The position numbers were made by a program, and so were the translations under genes. Shown here piece after piece: positions 25,138-34,333 of a DNA stretch of 42,004 nt. How positions within the stretch are numbered: the stretch's first letter is position 1; each line of letters opens with the position of its first letter. Source of the stretch: an uncultured Pelagibacteraceae bacterium (lineage in GTDB: Bacteria > Pseudomonadota > Alphaproteobacteria > Pelagibacterales > Pelagibacteraceae); the NCBI GenBank assembly GCA_902556825.1, contig CACDXO010000005.1:1-42004 (forward strand), written 5' to 3'. The notes under the pieces were generated by a model. It worked only from the letters and a program-made list of their open reading frames with translations, did no database searches and was not told the DNA's origin.

Positions 25138-26559
25138 ATGAAAAATAAAATATATTACGAAAATTTTAAAGACGCTGTAGAGAGAAACAGGAAAAAAATT
25201 CCTGCAGTTCACAAAAAGCTTAAGGCTGCTGGCGTACAATATGTAATGTCGAGCTGGATAGATTTGCATGGTATTCCAAAAACTAAACCTGTGCCGATGA
25301 GTGATTTTGAGCAACTATGTTTAGGTAAAGGACCTCAGTTTGCAGTACACTCAATATCTTTTGTGCCTGAATTAACTCCCGCTGATTCTGACCAAATAAT
25401 GTTGCCAGATTTAGATAGCGTTTATATTTGCCCTTGGGACAAAACAATGGCTATAATTTTTGCGGATCTTTATTGGGAAGATAAACCTTATAATGTTTGT
25501 CCAAGACAAGCTCTGAAGCGTGCAATGCAAAAAGCACAGAACGCAGGGTACAAAGGAATGTGTGGTATTGAACCTGAATTTATTGCAATGAAATATGGAG
25601 AAGATGGAAAACCAGTTAAAGCTATTGATAGTGATCCAATAAATGGAATAAGACCAAGACGACAAGCATTTGGTTATGATGTTGAATATTCATTAGACTC
25701 TATGCATTTTTTAAAAGAATTGATTGATATTCTTGAAGAACTAGGATGGAATTTACATGATGTAGTTGCTGAAGGAGCTTATTCGCAATTTGAGTTAGAT
25801 TTTCATTATACAAATTTATTAGAAATGGCAGATAGATTAGTTTTCTTAAGAATTCTTTTAAAAGAAATTGCTAAAAAAAATAATATGTTCATTACTTTTA
25901 TGCCGAAACCTACAATAGGAGACTGGAGATCGGGAGCACATATTAATTTTTCAATGGAAGATGTAAATAAACCTGGAAAAAATATTTTTACTGATGGAAA
26001 AGGTTGGTCAAAACAATCAAAACATGCAGTTGGTGGACTTATGAAAAACTCTGAAGCACTAACAGCAATAACATGTTCAACAGTTAATTCATACAATGGC
26101 TTAGTTCCTAGAGTTGGAGGATTTGAAGGAGGAACTGTTACTTGGGCACCAACTAATATTACATATGGTCACAATAATAGATCTGCACAGTTTCGTTTAC
26201 CACAAAACAGATATTGTATTGAAAATAGAGCAGCAGATATGACAATGAATGTTTATTTGGCTTTAGCTATGACAATATCTTCTGTAATGGACGGCATAAA
26301 AAATAAAATTGATCCAGGTAAAGCAACTGATCAGGATTTATATCAAATGACAGATGCTGAGTTTAAAAAGTTAGGAATTAAAAGATTGCCAAAAAATCTA
26401 ATGCAAGCAATTGAGGCTTTAAAAATTAATAAACTATCTGATGAGGTTATGGGACCGGTAATGAAAAAATCTTTTATATCTTATAAAAATGATGAATGGG
26501 AACGTTATCACCAAGCAGTTACAGATTGGGAAGTAAAAGAGTATCTAAGACTTTACTAA
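25138..26559 (+). CDS. Glutamine-synthetase-like gamma-glutamyl-amine ligase (GlnT/GMAS-type)
   Basis: 473 aa. GS fold marks are present: a metal-binding IEPEF segment (about 141-145), SGAHINFS in place of the GS GxxxHxH block, NRSAQFRLP for the ATP/glutamate-binding Arg region and ENRAADMTMNVYLALA near the C-terminus. The family also includes true glutamine synthetase, but this sequence is divergent and lacks the adenylation-site tyrosine loop of GlnA. GlnT-type enzymes join glutamate and an amine (methylamine, ethanolamine, isopropylamine) using ATP. Between a Rieske oxygenase and a cupin it fits glutamylation of an amine freed in the pathway. Confidence 0.85.
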   Translation: MKNKIYYENFKDAVERNRKKIPAVHKKLKAAGVQYVMSSWIDLHGIPKTKPVPMSDFEQLCLGKGPQFAVHSISFVPELTPADSDQIMLPDLDSVYICPWDKTMAIIFADLYWEDKPYNVCPRQALKRAMQKAQNAGYKGMCGIEPEFIAMKYGEDGKPVKAIDSDPINGIRPRRQAFGYDVEYSLDSMHFLKELIDILEELGWNLHDVVAEGAYSQFELDFHYTNLLEMADRLVFLRILLKEIAKKNNMFITFMPKPTIGDWRSGAHINFSMEDVNKPGKNIFTDGKGWSKQSKHAVGGLMKNSEALTAITCSTVNSYNGLVPRVGGFEGGTVTWAPTNITYGHNNRSAQFRLPQNRYCIENRAADMTMNVYLALAMTISSVMDGIKNKIDPGKATDQDLYQMTDAEFKKLGIKRLPKNLMQAIEALKINKLSDEVMGPVMKKSFISYKNDEWERYHQAVTDWEVKEYLRLY

Positions 26560-26562
26560 TTA

Positions 26563-27567
26563 ATGAAAAAGCATGAAAAGTTTAACTTAGGAAATATTAA
26601 ACTTTTATCTGGAAAAATTTTAAAATCAGCACAATTAGTTTACAAAACATATGGTAAGTTAAATAAAAATCATTCAAATGTAATAATTCTTCCTACATTT
26701 TATACTGGTAGCCACATTAGAAATGAAGGTTTCATTGGTAAAAATAGAGCCATCAATCCAAACAAATATTTTATTATATCAATTAATATGTTTGGAAATG
26801 GTCTATCTTCCTCTCCAACTAATGCTATTCAATCTGGTTCTAAATTTCCAACAATAACGTTGTGGGATAATATTTATTGTCAGCACAAACTTATTACTGA
26901 AAAACTGAAAATTAAAAAAATTGCTCTAGTTACTGGTTGGTCTATGGCTGGTTGTCAATCTTATCAATGGGCAGCTCAGTATCCTAGCATGGTCAAAGCA
27001 ATTCTTCCTTTTTGTGCATCATCAAAGACTTCGATACACAATCATGTTTTTTTAGAAGGTGTTAAAGCAGCGCTTACTGCTGATAAAAAATTTAATAAAG
27101 GAAATTATAAAAAACAACCTGTCGAAGGATTAAAGGCATTTGGAAGAGTTTATGCAGGGTGGGCTTTCTCCCAGAATTTTTATAGAGAAAAACTTTACAA
27201 AAAATTTGGTTTTAAAAGTGCTGAAGAATTACTTAAGGACTGGGCAAATGATCATGCTAAAAACTGGGATGCTAATAATCTTTTGTCTAAACTTAAAACC
27301 TGGCAGTTAAATGATATTAGCAAAGGTCCTATTTATAAAAATAATTATATAAAAGCTCTTAAATCAATAAGAGCAAAAACAATATTAATGCCATGTAATC
27401 AGGATTTGTACTTTAGAACTGAAGATAATAAATTTGAAAAAAAATTTATATCTCGTTCATCTTTAAGACCTGTAGATTCTCCATATGGTCACTGTGCTGC
27501 CAACCCTGGAAATGACAAAAATTTTGAAAATCAACTAGATAAAAACATTAAAGAGTTGCTAAATTAA
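26563..27567 (+). CDS. Alpha/beta hydrolase of the homoserine O-acetyltransferase (MetX) family
   Basis: 334 aa. VYKTYGKLNKNHSNVIILP, the nucleophile elbow GWSMAG (Ser in TGWSMAGCQSYQWA) and PYGHCAANPG for the His follow the MetX fold. MetX proper is about 370 aa and acts in methionine synthesis; this shorter version, located 3 bp after a catabolic ligase gene, is more likely an acyl hydrolase or acyltransferase in the local pathway. The acid residue is probably Asp in CNQDLYF. No signal peptide. Confidence 0.85.
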   Translation: MKKHEKFNLGNIKLLSGKILKSAQLVYKTYGKLNKNHSNVIILPTFYTGSHIRNEGFIGKNRAINPNKYFIISINMFGNGLSSSPTNAIQSGSKFPTITLWDNIYCQHKLITEKLKIKKIALVTGWSMAGCQSYQWAAQYPSMVKAILPFCASSKTSIHNHVFLEGVKAALTADKKFNKGNYKKQPVEGLKAFGRVYAGWAFSQNFYREKLYKKFGFKSAEELLKDWANDHAKNWDANNLLSKLKTWQLNDISKGPIYKNNYIKALKSIRAKTILMPCNQDLYFRTEDNKFEKKFISRSSLRPVDSPYGHCAANPGNDKNFENQLDKNIKELLN

Positions 27568-27619
27568 TATCTTAAAAAACGTTGAAAATTTAATAGAAGA
27601 AGATAGTATCATTTAATAA

Positions 27620-27700
27620 AGCGATACATAACTCGTCGTAATTTCTTAAGTACGAAAGTGGGATCGGTCGTCTTTAAATTAATTTTTAAAGGAGGCTTTA
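27620..27700 (+). promoter_or_regulatory. Candidate structured 5' leader of the luciferase-like monooxygenase operon
   Basis: The 133-bp gap after the MetX-like gene is the only long break in the plus-strand block and contains an island richer in GC than other spacers. UCGUA pairs with UACGA around a 10-nt loop (27635-27655) with flanking ACU/AGU and CGAU/AUCG pairs, and CUUUAAA pairs with UUUAAAG just before the GGAGG ribosome site at about 27690. This is the layout of a translational switch. It matches no riboswitch class I can name; a promoter could also lie here. Confidence 0.4.
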
Positions 27701-28870
27701 ATGAAATTTGGTTACTTCTGTAACACTACCAACTGGACACACAAACCTTACGATAAACTTTTAGACGAAACTAGAGAAATTACAGAATATTGTGATCAGA
27801 ATAAATGGAATTCAATTTGGTATACAGAACATCACTTTAATCATGAAGGAATGGAGTCTTTAACTAATCCATTAATGATGGGTGTTGATGCTGCGGCTAG
27901 AACAAAAAATATTAGAATAGGTCAAGCGTGTAATGTAATTACTTTTCATAATCCAATTAGAATGGCTGAAGATATTGCTCTTCTTGATCAATTATCAAAA
28001 GGTAGAGTTGAAGTTGGTATAGGAAGAGGAATTTATGGAAGAGAAGCAATAAACTTAAATAAAGAAGCAGACATGAAAGACCAAGCAAAAAATTTTAGAC
28101 TTTTTGAAGAAACTCTAACAATTTTAAAAAAAGCGTGGAAAGAAAAATTTTTTAATCATAAAGGTGAGTTTTATACTTATCCTGCTCCCAATTATGTTTG
28201 GCAACATGATATGAGTCCACCAAACAAAGATTTGGTTAATCTTGAGACAAGTGTTATGGAAAATATAAGTGTTCTTCCAAAGCCCTATCAAAAGCCTTAT
28301 CCTGCTATACACCAAGTAGTCGATGGAATTAGATCTATTGAATGGGCTGCAACACAAGGTTTAAATATTATAATGTGGATACCTACAGTTAAGGCTTTAA
28401 AAATTAAGTTTGAGGCATTTAAAAATGCAAAATCAGAGGCAGAAAAAAGAAATGTACCAATGGGTGAAGGTATTTCATTGGTAAGAGACATGTTTGTTGC
28501 AGATACAATGGAAGAAGCAAAAGAAAAAGCTGGCGAACACATGGTTAATTATATGAGATGGGTCTGTCATTGGAGAGGTCTTGGAAACCACATGGACCCT
28601 GGCGAAGAACTACCTGTTACTAAAGGTAAACTAGATTTATTAAGCTACGACTTTCTTCATAAACGTAACATGCTATTCGGGACGCCCGAGTATGTAATAG
28701 ATAAAATTCATGAACTTAAATCTGAATTAAATCTTCAAAATTTACAAGTATGGTCTAATTTTCCTGGTATTAAACACGAGGACTGCATGAAGAGTATCAA
28801 AATGTTTACTGAAAAAGTAATGCCACACTTCAAAGATGATTTAGATACTGAAGTTAAAAAAGTTTCGTGA
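27701..28870 (+). CDS. Luciferase-like (LLM) flavin-dependent monooxygenase
   Basis: 389 aa, bacterial-luciferase TIM barrel. Typical blocks are NSIWYTEHHF (37-46), IRIGQACNVITFHNPIRMAEDIALLDQLS and GRVEVGIGRG; these bind reduced FMN or use F420 in some relatives. The enzyme would use a flavin reductase from elsewhere, as none is visible here. Reactions include oxygenation of aldehydes, amines, sulfonates and N-heterocycles. A good GGAGG site precedes the ATG. Its stop overlaps the GTG start of the ThDP enzyme (GTGA). Confidence 0.9.
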   Translation: MKFGYFCNTTNWTHKPYDKLLDETREITEYCDQNKWNSIWYTEHHFNHEGMESLTNPLMMGVDAAARTKNIRIGQACNVITFHNPIRMAEDIALLDQLSKGRVEVGIGRGIYGREAINLNKEADMKDQAKNFRLFEETLTILKKAWKEKFFNHKGEFYTYPAPNYVWQHDMSPPNKDLVNLETSVMENISVLPKPYQKPYPAIHQVVDGIRSIEWAATQGLNIIMWIPTVKALKIKFEAFKNAKSEAEKRNVPMGEGISLVRDMFVADTMEEAKEKAGEHMVNYMRWVCHWRGLGNHMDPGEELPVTKGKLDLLSYDFLHKRNMLFGTPEYVIDKIHELKSELNLQNLQVWSNFPGIKHEDCMKSIKMFTEKVMPHFKDDLDTEVKKVS

Positions 28871-30564
28871 TCAAATCTAAGAACCTGACTGGTGGTCAAG
28901 CCGCAATTAAATCATTAAAAAAAGAAAAAGTTAAACATGTTTTTGGCTTAATAGGTTCTGCTACAATGGAAATGTTTGATGCTCTTTATCATGAAAAAAA
29001 TATAAAATTTATTGGTGTCCGAGATGAGAGAACTGGAACGCATATGGCCGATGGATATGCAAGAGCATCTAATCAACCTGGCATAATACTTGCTGGACAA
29101 AATGGTCCTGGTGCAACAAATCTAGTTACCGGACTTGCTCAAGCAAAAGCAGCTTTTTCTCCAGTTGTTTCAATTGCTGGTTCATATTCTACAAAAGATA
29201 AAATGGAAGATGCTTTTCAAGGTCTTGATCAACAATCTTTATTTAAACCAGTAACAAAAAAAACTTGGACTGTAAAAAATGCTAAAAAAATTCCAAAAAC
29301 TTTTAGTGATGCTTTTAAATTAGCAATGTCTCCTAGGAGGGGGCCAGTTTGTATTAATCTACCAAGAAATATATTGGCAGATAAAGGAAATTTTAAAATC
29401 AATGACAAAAATCAATCTTTTGATAATCAAAACTCAACTAAAGCAAAATCTAATTATATAAAAAAAGCTGTAAAGATTATCAGTAATTCAAACAAAACTG
29501 TTATTATTGCTGGTGGTGGAATTAAATATACATCAAGATATAAAAATGTAGTTAAATTGGCAGAACTATTAAATATACCAATGGTAACAGCGGCTGGTCA
29601 TGGAGATGCTATACCATTTAATCACAAACTAAATGCTGGACAAATGGGTCCAAGAGGTAATCCAGTTGCATCTAAACTAGTTAAAGAAGCAAGCGTTATA
29701 ATTGCTCTTGGAACAAGACTTGGATTTAATTCAACTTTTTATTCTTACGAAAATATAAATAAAAGAGCAAAGATCATACAAGTTGAATTGGAAAAAAGAA
29801 TGATAGGAAGATACTTTCCTGTAGCAGTAGGAATTTATGGAGACGCTGCCACAATAGCTGACCAATTATATAAGGAAATTAAGAAGCAAAATATTACTCT
29901 TGATATAACAAAATGGACCAATAACTATTTAAATGAAAGAAAATATTTTTTGCTCAGCAGAGATAAATTTAAACAGAAAAATTTTCCTATTCAGCCCAAT
30001 AGCTTGTTTAAACAATTAAGACAAGTTCTTCCTAAAAACTCCGCAATAACTTTAGATGCGGGTACACTTTGTTTGCAAGCGACAGATGCTCTTGAATATT
30101 ATGACCCTCCATCTTTATTTACTCCTTTAGACTTTGGTTTGGTTGGTTTTTCTTTTGCATGTGGTTTAGGTGTAAAGATTGCAAAACCTAATAAAAAAGT
30201 AATTAGCCTAATGGGAGATGGGGGTTTTGGAATGACAATTTCAGAATTAAGTACGGCTGTTGAATATAAGATAAATACAATAACTATAGTCATGAATAAT
30301 AAAAGTTGGGGAGCTGAGAAAGCTTATCAAAAAGATTTTTATGGAAAAAGATACCTGGGAGCTGATATTAGCAGTCCACCTTTTGATAAAGTTGCAGAGC
30401 TATATGGTGCTAAAGGTTTTAAGGTTAAAAAAGTTTCAGAAATAAACCAAGCAGTTAGAGAAGCTTTAAAAATAAATAAACCTGTTGTCATTGATGTTGA
30501 TGTAGATCCAAAAGCACTATACAGTTTTAGAAGAGATAGTTTTAAACATAGATCAAAAAAATGA
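28867..30564 (+). CDS. Thiamine-diphosphate-dependent enzyme (acetolactate synthase / Xsc-like)
   Basis: 565 aa with the three-domain POX/AHAS layout: Pyr domain with catalytic Glu54 (VRDERTGTHMADGYAR), central domain near 195-330 and PP domain with GDGGFGM (450-456) and the NN about 26 residues later. HVFGLIGSA near the start and AGQNGPGATNLVTG resemble sulfoacetaldehyde acetyltransferase (Xsc) as well as acetolactate synthase, so the donor and acceptor are uncertain. No small regulatory subunit gene is adjacent, arguing against a biosynthetic role. Start is GTG overlapping the previous stop; the stop overlaps the next start by 4 bp. Confidence 0.88.
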   Translation: MIKSKNLTGGQAAIKSLKKEKVKHVFGLIGSATMEMFDALYHEKNIKFIGVRDERTGTHMADGYARASNQPGIILAGQNGPGATNLVTGLAQAKAAFSPVVSIAGSYSTKDKMEDAFQGLDQQSLFKPVTKKTWTVKNAKKIPKTFSDAFKLAMSPRRGPVCINLPRNILADKGNFKINDKNQSFDNQNSTKAKSNYIKKAVKIISNSNKTVIIAGGGIKYTSRYKNVVKLAELLNIPMVTAAGHGDAIPFNHKLNAGQMGPRGNPVASKLVKEASVIIALGTRLGFNSTFYSYENINKRAKIIQVELEKRMIGRYFPVAVGIYGDAATIADQLYKEIKKQNITLDITKWTNNYLNERKYFLLSRDKFKQKNFPIQPNSLFKQLRQVLPKNSAITLDAGTLCLQATDALEYYDPPSLFTPLDFGLVGFSFACGLGVKIAKPNKKVISLMGDGGFGMTISELSTAVEYKINTITIVMNNKSWGAEKAYQKDFYGKRYLGADISSPPFDKVAELYGAKGFKVKKVSEINQAVREALKINKPVVIDVDVDPKALYSFRRDSFKHRSKK

Positions 30565-31148
30565 AATTAGAATTAAGAAAGTTTACAAAATTTGCTGATA
30601 AGACATTTATTGAAGGTGGAAAAGAAGCAAAAGAACCAGTCTTGCTAGTTTCTGTTGCAGCAGTTTTTAAAAATCCTTGGGATGGTCAAGGATTTGTTGA
30701 AGATCTTAAACCTGTAATTTTAGATTTAGCTCCAAAGCTTGGTGATATTTTAGTTCCAGAATTAATAAAAGAAATTGGTTCTCCAGATAAAATTCTAGCT
30801 TATGGTAAAGCAGGAATTGTCGGTTTAAATGGAGAGATCGAGCACGCATCTGCTTTTATTCATACGTTAAGATTTGGAAATAAATTTAGAGATGCAGTGG
30901 GTGGAACATCTTATTTAAGTTTTACAAATACAAGAGGGCCTGCTGGATCGAAAATTTCTATACCAATGATGCATAAAACAGACTCTGGTTTAAGACCATA
31001 TTATCTAACACATGAATTTACTATTCATGATGCTCCATTTGATAATGAAATAGTAATTGCTATTGGTGGAGCTTCTAGCGGAAGAGCGCACGCAAGAACT
31101 GGTGATAGATATCAAGATATGAAAGAAATGGGCATTGAACCTAAATAA
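30561..31148 (+). CDS. Amino-acid-synthesis (AA_synth, DUF1185) family protein
   Basis: 195 aa, small cytoplasmic protein. GKAGIVGLNGEIEHASAFIHT and IPMMHKTDSGLRPYYLTHEF are marks I associate with the AA_synth family, whose members were noted beside amino-acid and catabolic genes. Biochemical role is not established. Gene overlaps on the upstream side (4 bp) and a 4-bp gap to the hydrolase show it belongs to the operon of LLM, ThDP enzyme and aldehyde dehydrogenase. Confidence 0.8.
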   Translation: MKLELRKFTKFADKTFIEGGKEAKEPVLLVSVAAVFKNPWDGQGFVEDLKPVILDLAPKLGDILVPELIKEIGSPDKILAYGKAGIVGLNGEIEHASAFIHTLRFGNKFRDAVGGTSYLSFTNTRGPAGSKISIPMMHKTDSGLRPYYLTHEFTIHDAPFDNEIVIAIGGASSGRAHARTGDRYQDMKEMGIEPK

Positions 31149-31152
31149 TTAA

Positions 31153-31926
31153 ATGATCAATGCTAAAGATTTAAAGAATACTTTTTATATTCTAAATAAA
31201 AAAGAAAATACTCCAATAGTTTTAATCCACGGTGTAGGACTTAATCATAAAATTTGGGAGCCTCAGATTAATTCATTTAATAATACTGTCTTGGCATATG
31301 ATATCTTGGGACATGGAAACACACCCTTAAAAAAATCACAAATAAGTTTTGATGATTTTTCATTACAATTAGTAAATTTAATTGATGAACTCAATTTTGA
31401 AAAAATGCATTTAGTTGGTTTTTCAATTGGTTCATTAATAGCAAGGAATTTTGCCTCCAAATATAATAATAGATTAGAGTCTTTAACTTTGCTTTGCTCA
31501 GTTTTTCAAAGAAGTAATGAGCAGCAGCAAATAGTAAATGATAGATTTGAATTATCAAAAAAAAGTAGATCTTTATCAAAACAAGCTCTTAAGAGATGGT
31601 TCACAGATGATTATATAAGTAAAAATCCAAATATTTATGAAAAAATTTGTTCTATGCTTGAAGAAAATGATATGGAAAATTTCCTAAAAGTTTATGAACT
31701 TTTTGTTAAGCACCAAGATAATGAAATATTTGAAAATATAAAAACTAAAACATTAGTTATGACTGGAGAAAATGATATTGGATCAACGCCGGAAATGTCC
31801 CAAAATTTAAGTAAAAAAATCGCTAATTCTAAAGTTAAAATAATAAGCAATGGAAAACATCTCTGTAGTATTGAGTGTGCAGATGATGTAAATAACGCTA
31901 TTAAGGAACATATAAAAAATGACTAA
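31153..31926 (+). CDS. Alpha/beta hydrolase (3-oxoadipate enol-lactonase-like)
   Basis: 257 aa, compact single domain. The oxyanion motif is HGVG (26-29), the nucleophile elbow GFSIG (89-93, Ser91), the acid is Asp in TGENDIGSTP and the His is in NGKHLCSIE. Layout and length are like PcaD enol-lactonases; many related proteins hydrolyse other lactones, esters or C-C bonds. It overlaps the aldehyde dehydrogenase start by 8 bp, so a shared pathway is likely. Confidence 0.88.
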   Translation: MINAKDLKNTFYILNKKENTPIVLIHGVGLNHKIWEPQINSFNNTVLAYDILGHGNTPLKKSQISFDDFSLQLVNLIDELNFEKMHLVGFSIGSLIARNFASKYNNRLESLTLLCSVFQRSNEQQQIVNDRFELSKKSRSLSKQALKRWFTDDYISKNPNIYEKICSMLEENDMENFLKVYELFVKHQDNEIFENIKTKTLVMTGENDIGSTPEMSQNLSKKIANSKVKIISNGKHLCSIECADDVNNAIKEHIKND

Positions 31927-33400
31927 ACTTAAGCAATATAAAATGTTTATCGATGGAGAATGGGTAGACTCTGATACTAAAAAAACTTTTGAAACTTTAA
32001 ATCCAGAAAATAATAAGCCATGGGCTGTAGTTCCTGAAGCAAGTGCAAATGATGTAGATAGAGCAGTGAAAGCAGCACAGAAAGCATTTGAAGGAGAATG
32101 GCCAAAGTTACTTCCACGAGAAAGAGGAAAATATTTAAGAGCAATAGCGGATAAACTTAGAAAGAATGCTGAGTTACTTGGAGAAATTGAAACTATTGAT
32201 ACTGGAAAATTATTTAGAGAAACAAAAAAGCAAGCAAACTATATTGCAGAATATTATGACTATTATGCTGGTATGGCGGATAAAGTTGAGGGAACAGTTT
32301 TACCCATAGATAAACCGAACATTCAAGCAATAACTACGAGAGTACCAATAGGTGTTATAGCAGCAATTATTCCTTGGAATTCACAGATGCTGTTAACAGT
32401 AACTAAACTAGCGCCTGCTTTAGCAATGGGAAATACTGTTGTTATAAAGTCGTCAGAGCTAGCGCCTGCAGTTTTATTTGAGTTTGCAAAATTAGTTGAA
32501 GAAACAGGAATACCAAAAGGTGTTGTAAATGTTATTACAGGTTATGGAGATCCATGCGGAAAGGCTCTAACAACACACAATTTAGTTGAAAAAATTGCTT
32601 TTACAGGAGGTCCTGAAACTGCAAGACATATAATTAGAAATTCAGCTGAAAATTTATCTGAAGTAAGTCTGGAACTTGGAGGAAAAAGTCCTGTAGCAGT
32701 ATTTGAAGATGCTCATCAGGAAAATGCAATAAATGGAATTACCGCAGGAATTTTTGGTGCAAGTGGCCAAAGTTGTATTGCTGGTTCAAGACTTTATTTA
32801 CAAAAAGGAATTTATAATGAATTTCTAGATAAGCTTGCTGCAAGAGCAGAAAAAATAAAAATTGGTGCGCCTATGGATCCTGAAAGCGAAATGGGTCCAA
32901 TTGGTAATTTTAAACAATTAGAAATAATAGAAAAAAATATTAAATTAACTGTAGAACAAGGTGGAAAAATTAAATGTGGAGGTAAAAGACATTCATTTTC
33001 AAATGAAGGATACTATTTTCCTCCAACAATTATTGAGTGTGATAATCATAATCTTCCAACAGCAGAAAATGAACTTTTTGGACCAGTACTATCGGTAATG
33101 AAATTTGAAAACGAAGAAGAAGTAATAAATAAAATGAATGACAACCAATACGGTTTATCCTCTGGTGTTTATACAAGTGACTTTTCAAGAGGTATGAGAG
33201 TATCCAAGGCAATTAGAGCTGGAATTACATTTGTAAATACTTATAGATTAATATCTCCATCCGCTCCTTTTGGTGGAATGAAAGATAGTGGTTATGGTAA
33301 AGAAGCAGGTATTGAATCTATAAAAGATTATACAAGAGTAAAAACAACTTGGTATTATACTTCAGATAAACCAACTCTTGATCCATTTTCAATGAGATAA
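31919..33400 (+). CDS. NAD(P)-dependent aldehyde dehydrogenase
   Basis: 493 aa, full-length ALDH superfamily member. Asn154 (PWNSQ), Glu252 (LELGGKSP) and the nucleophile Cys286 (GQSCIAG) form the catalytic set. The N-terminal start MFIDGEWVDSDTKKTFETLNP is normal for the family. It oxidises an aldehyde to the acid in the cytoplasm and may act on the product of the LLM monooxygenase or the Rieske oxygenase of the same block. Cofactor and substrate cannot be assigned from sequence. Confidence 0.93.
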   Translation: MTKLKQYKMFIDGEWVDSDTKKTFETLNPENNKPWAVVPEASANDVDRAVKAAQKAFEGEWPKLLPRERGKYLRAIADKLRKNAELLGEIETIDTGKLFRETKKQANYIAEYYDYYAGMADKVEGTVLPIDKPNIQAITTRVPIGVIAAIIPWNSQMLLTVTKLAPALAMGNTVVIKSSELAPAVLFEFAKLVEETGIPKGVVNVITGYGDPCGKALTTHNLVEKIAFTGGPETARHIIRNSAENLSEVSLELGGKSPVAVFEDAHQENAINGITAGIFGASGQSCIAGSRLYLQKGIYNEFLDKLAARAEKIKIGAPMDPESEMGPIGNFKQLEIIEKNIKLTVEQGGKIKCGGKRHSFSNEGYYFPPTIIECDNHNLPTAENELFGPVLSVMKFENEEEVINKMNDNQYGLSSGVYTSDFSRGMRVSKAIRAGITFVNTYRLISPSAPFGGMKDSGYGKEAGIESIKDYTRVKTTWYYTSDKPTLDPFSMR

Positions 33401-33402
33401 AA

Positions 33403-34260
33403 TTGTCTTTTAAACATACAGCTATAATTGTCCTAGTAATGTTCTTTTTAGGAAGTGCTTACCCTTTAGGGAAATTTGGTTTAAATGCATCTGTTAATCC
33501 AATTTTATTTGGAGCTTTAAGAATGATTATAGTTTTTTTATGCCTGATACCTTTCTGTAAAATAAAAGTACCTCAAAAAAAATATTATCTTCCTCTTTTA
33601 GGATTTTCAATATGTATGGGCGCAGGAGTAAATATGTTTTTATATTTATCATTAGATGTTGCTTCAATCTTGGCTCCTATTACAATTGGTGCTCAACTAT
33701 CAATTCCATTAGCAATCATTCTAAGTTCTCTATTTCTTGGTGAAAGTATTATTTTTAAAAAATGGATTTTAATATTTGCATCATTTTTTGGAATTATTTT
33801 AATAGCATTTGATCCAAAAATTTCAGAAGAAATCTTAGCGACTTTGTTAATATTTGCTATGGCATTTTTCTATGGTTTATCACAAGTATTTTCGAGATAC
33901 CTTAAAGAACTTGATGTAAAATTTACCAATGCTTTTATGGGTTTGGTTGGTTTTATTATATTAATTATTATTTCACACTTGTTTGAAGGAAACGTATTTC
34001 ATCAAATATCTAATATCGAAAAAAATGGTTGGTTAGCAGTATTATATGCAGGAGCTATAATTTCAATATTTGGACATATGATGATGTTCTATTTATATAA
34101 GTTTTATCCAGTTGGAATGGTTTTACCTTTTTATGCTTTATTTCCTGTTTTTGGATTAATACTAACTTTTTTAATTTTTGGAGAAATTCCAACACCCATA
34201 ATGGTCACTGGTGGAATTATCGTTATAGTATCAGTGTTTATGCTTCAAAAAATTAGGTAA
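33403..34260 (+). CDS. EamA/DMT-family transporter
   Basis: 285 aa, ten hydrophobic helices in two EamA repeats. The most upstream plausible start is TTG at 33403, 2 bp after the aldehyde dehydrogenase stop, giving MSFKHTAIIVLVMFFLGSAYPLG; the next ATG would remove most of the first helix. Last gene of the plus-strand block, so it may export a product or import the substrate. It is a different protein from the DMT transporter at 13662-14612, with a shorter N-terminus. Confidence 0.85.
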   Translation: MSFKHTAIIVLVMFFLGSAYPLGKFGLNASVNPILFGALRMIIVFLCLIPFCKIKVPQKKYYLPLLGFSICMGAGVNMFLYLSLDVASILAPITIGAQLSIPLAIILSSLFLGESIIFKKWILIFASFFGIILIAFDPKISEEILATLLIFAMAFFYGLSQVFSRYLKELDVKFTNAFMGLVGFIILIIISHLFEGNVFHQISNIEKNGWLAVLYAGAIISIFGHMMMFYLYKFYPVGMVLPFYALFPVFGLILTFLIFGEIPTPIMVTGGIIVIVSVFMLQKIR

Positions 34261-34307
34261 TTAATCATTGAAATATTAATTTAATCATAATCTAATAACT
34301 TTTTATA

Positions 34308-34321
34308 AATTGTTAACAATT
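34308..34321. promoter_or_regulatory. 14-bp perfect palindrome before the Liv-type binding protein gene
   Basis: AATTGTTAACAATT is self-complementary over all 14 bases and ends just before the AAGGGA ribosome site. It could be an operator or form a small hairpin over the translation start region. No copy was noticed elsewhere in the window. Confidence 0.4.
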
Positions 34322-34333
34322 AAAGGGAAAATT

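Noticed and set aside
26563-27567. Methionine-biosynthesis MetX.
   Set aside because: Shorter than MetX and embedded in a catabolic gene series; kept only as a MetX-family hydrolase.
27620-27700. tRNA or known riboswitch (TPP, SAM-II, SAM-V, glycine) in the leader.
   Set aside because: No T-loop or acceptor pairing, and none of the conserved cores of those classes is visible.
28867-30564. Biosynthetic acetolactate synthase IlvB.
   Set aside because: No IlvN-like small subunit beside it, Xsc-like N-terminal motifs, and catabolic neighbours.
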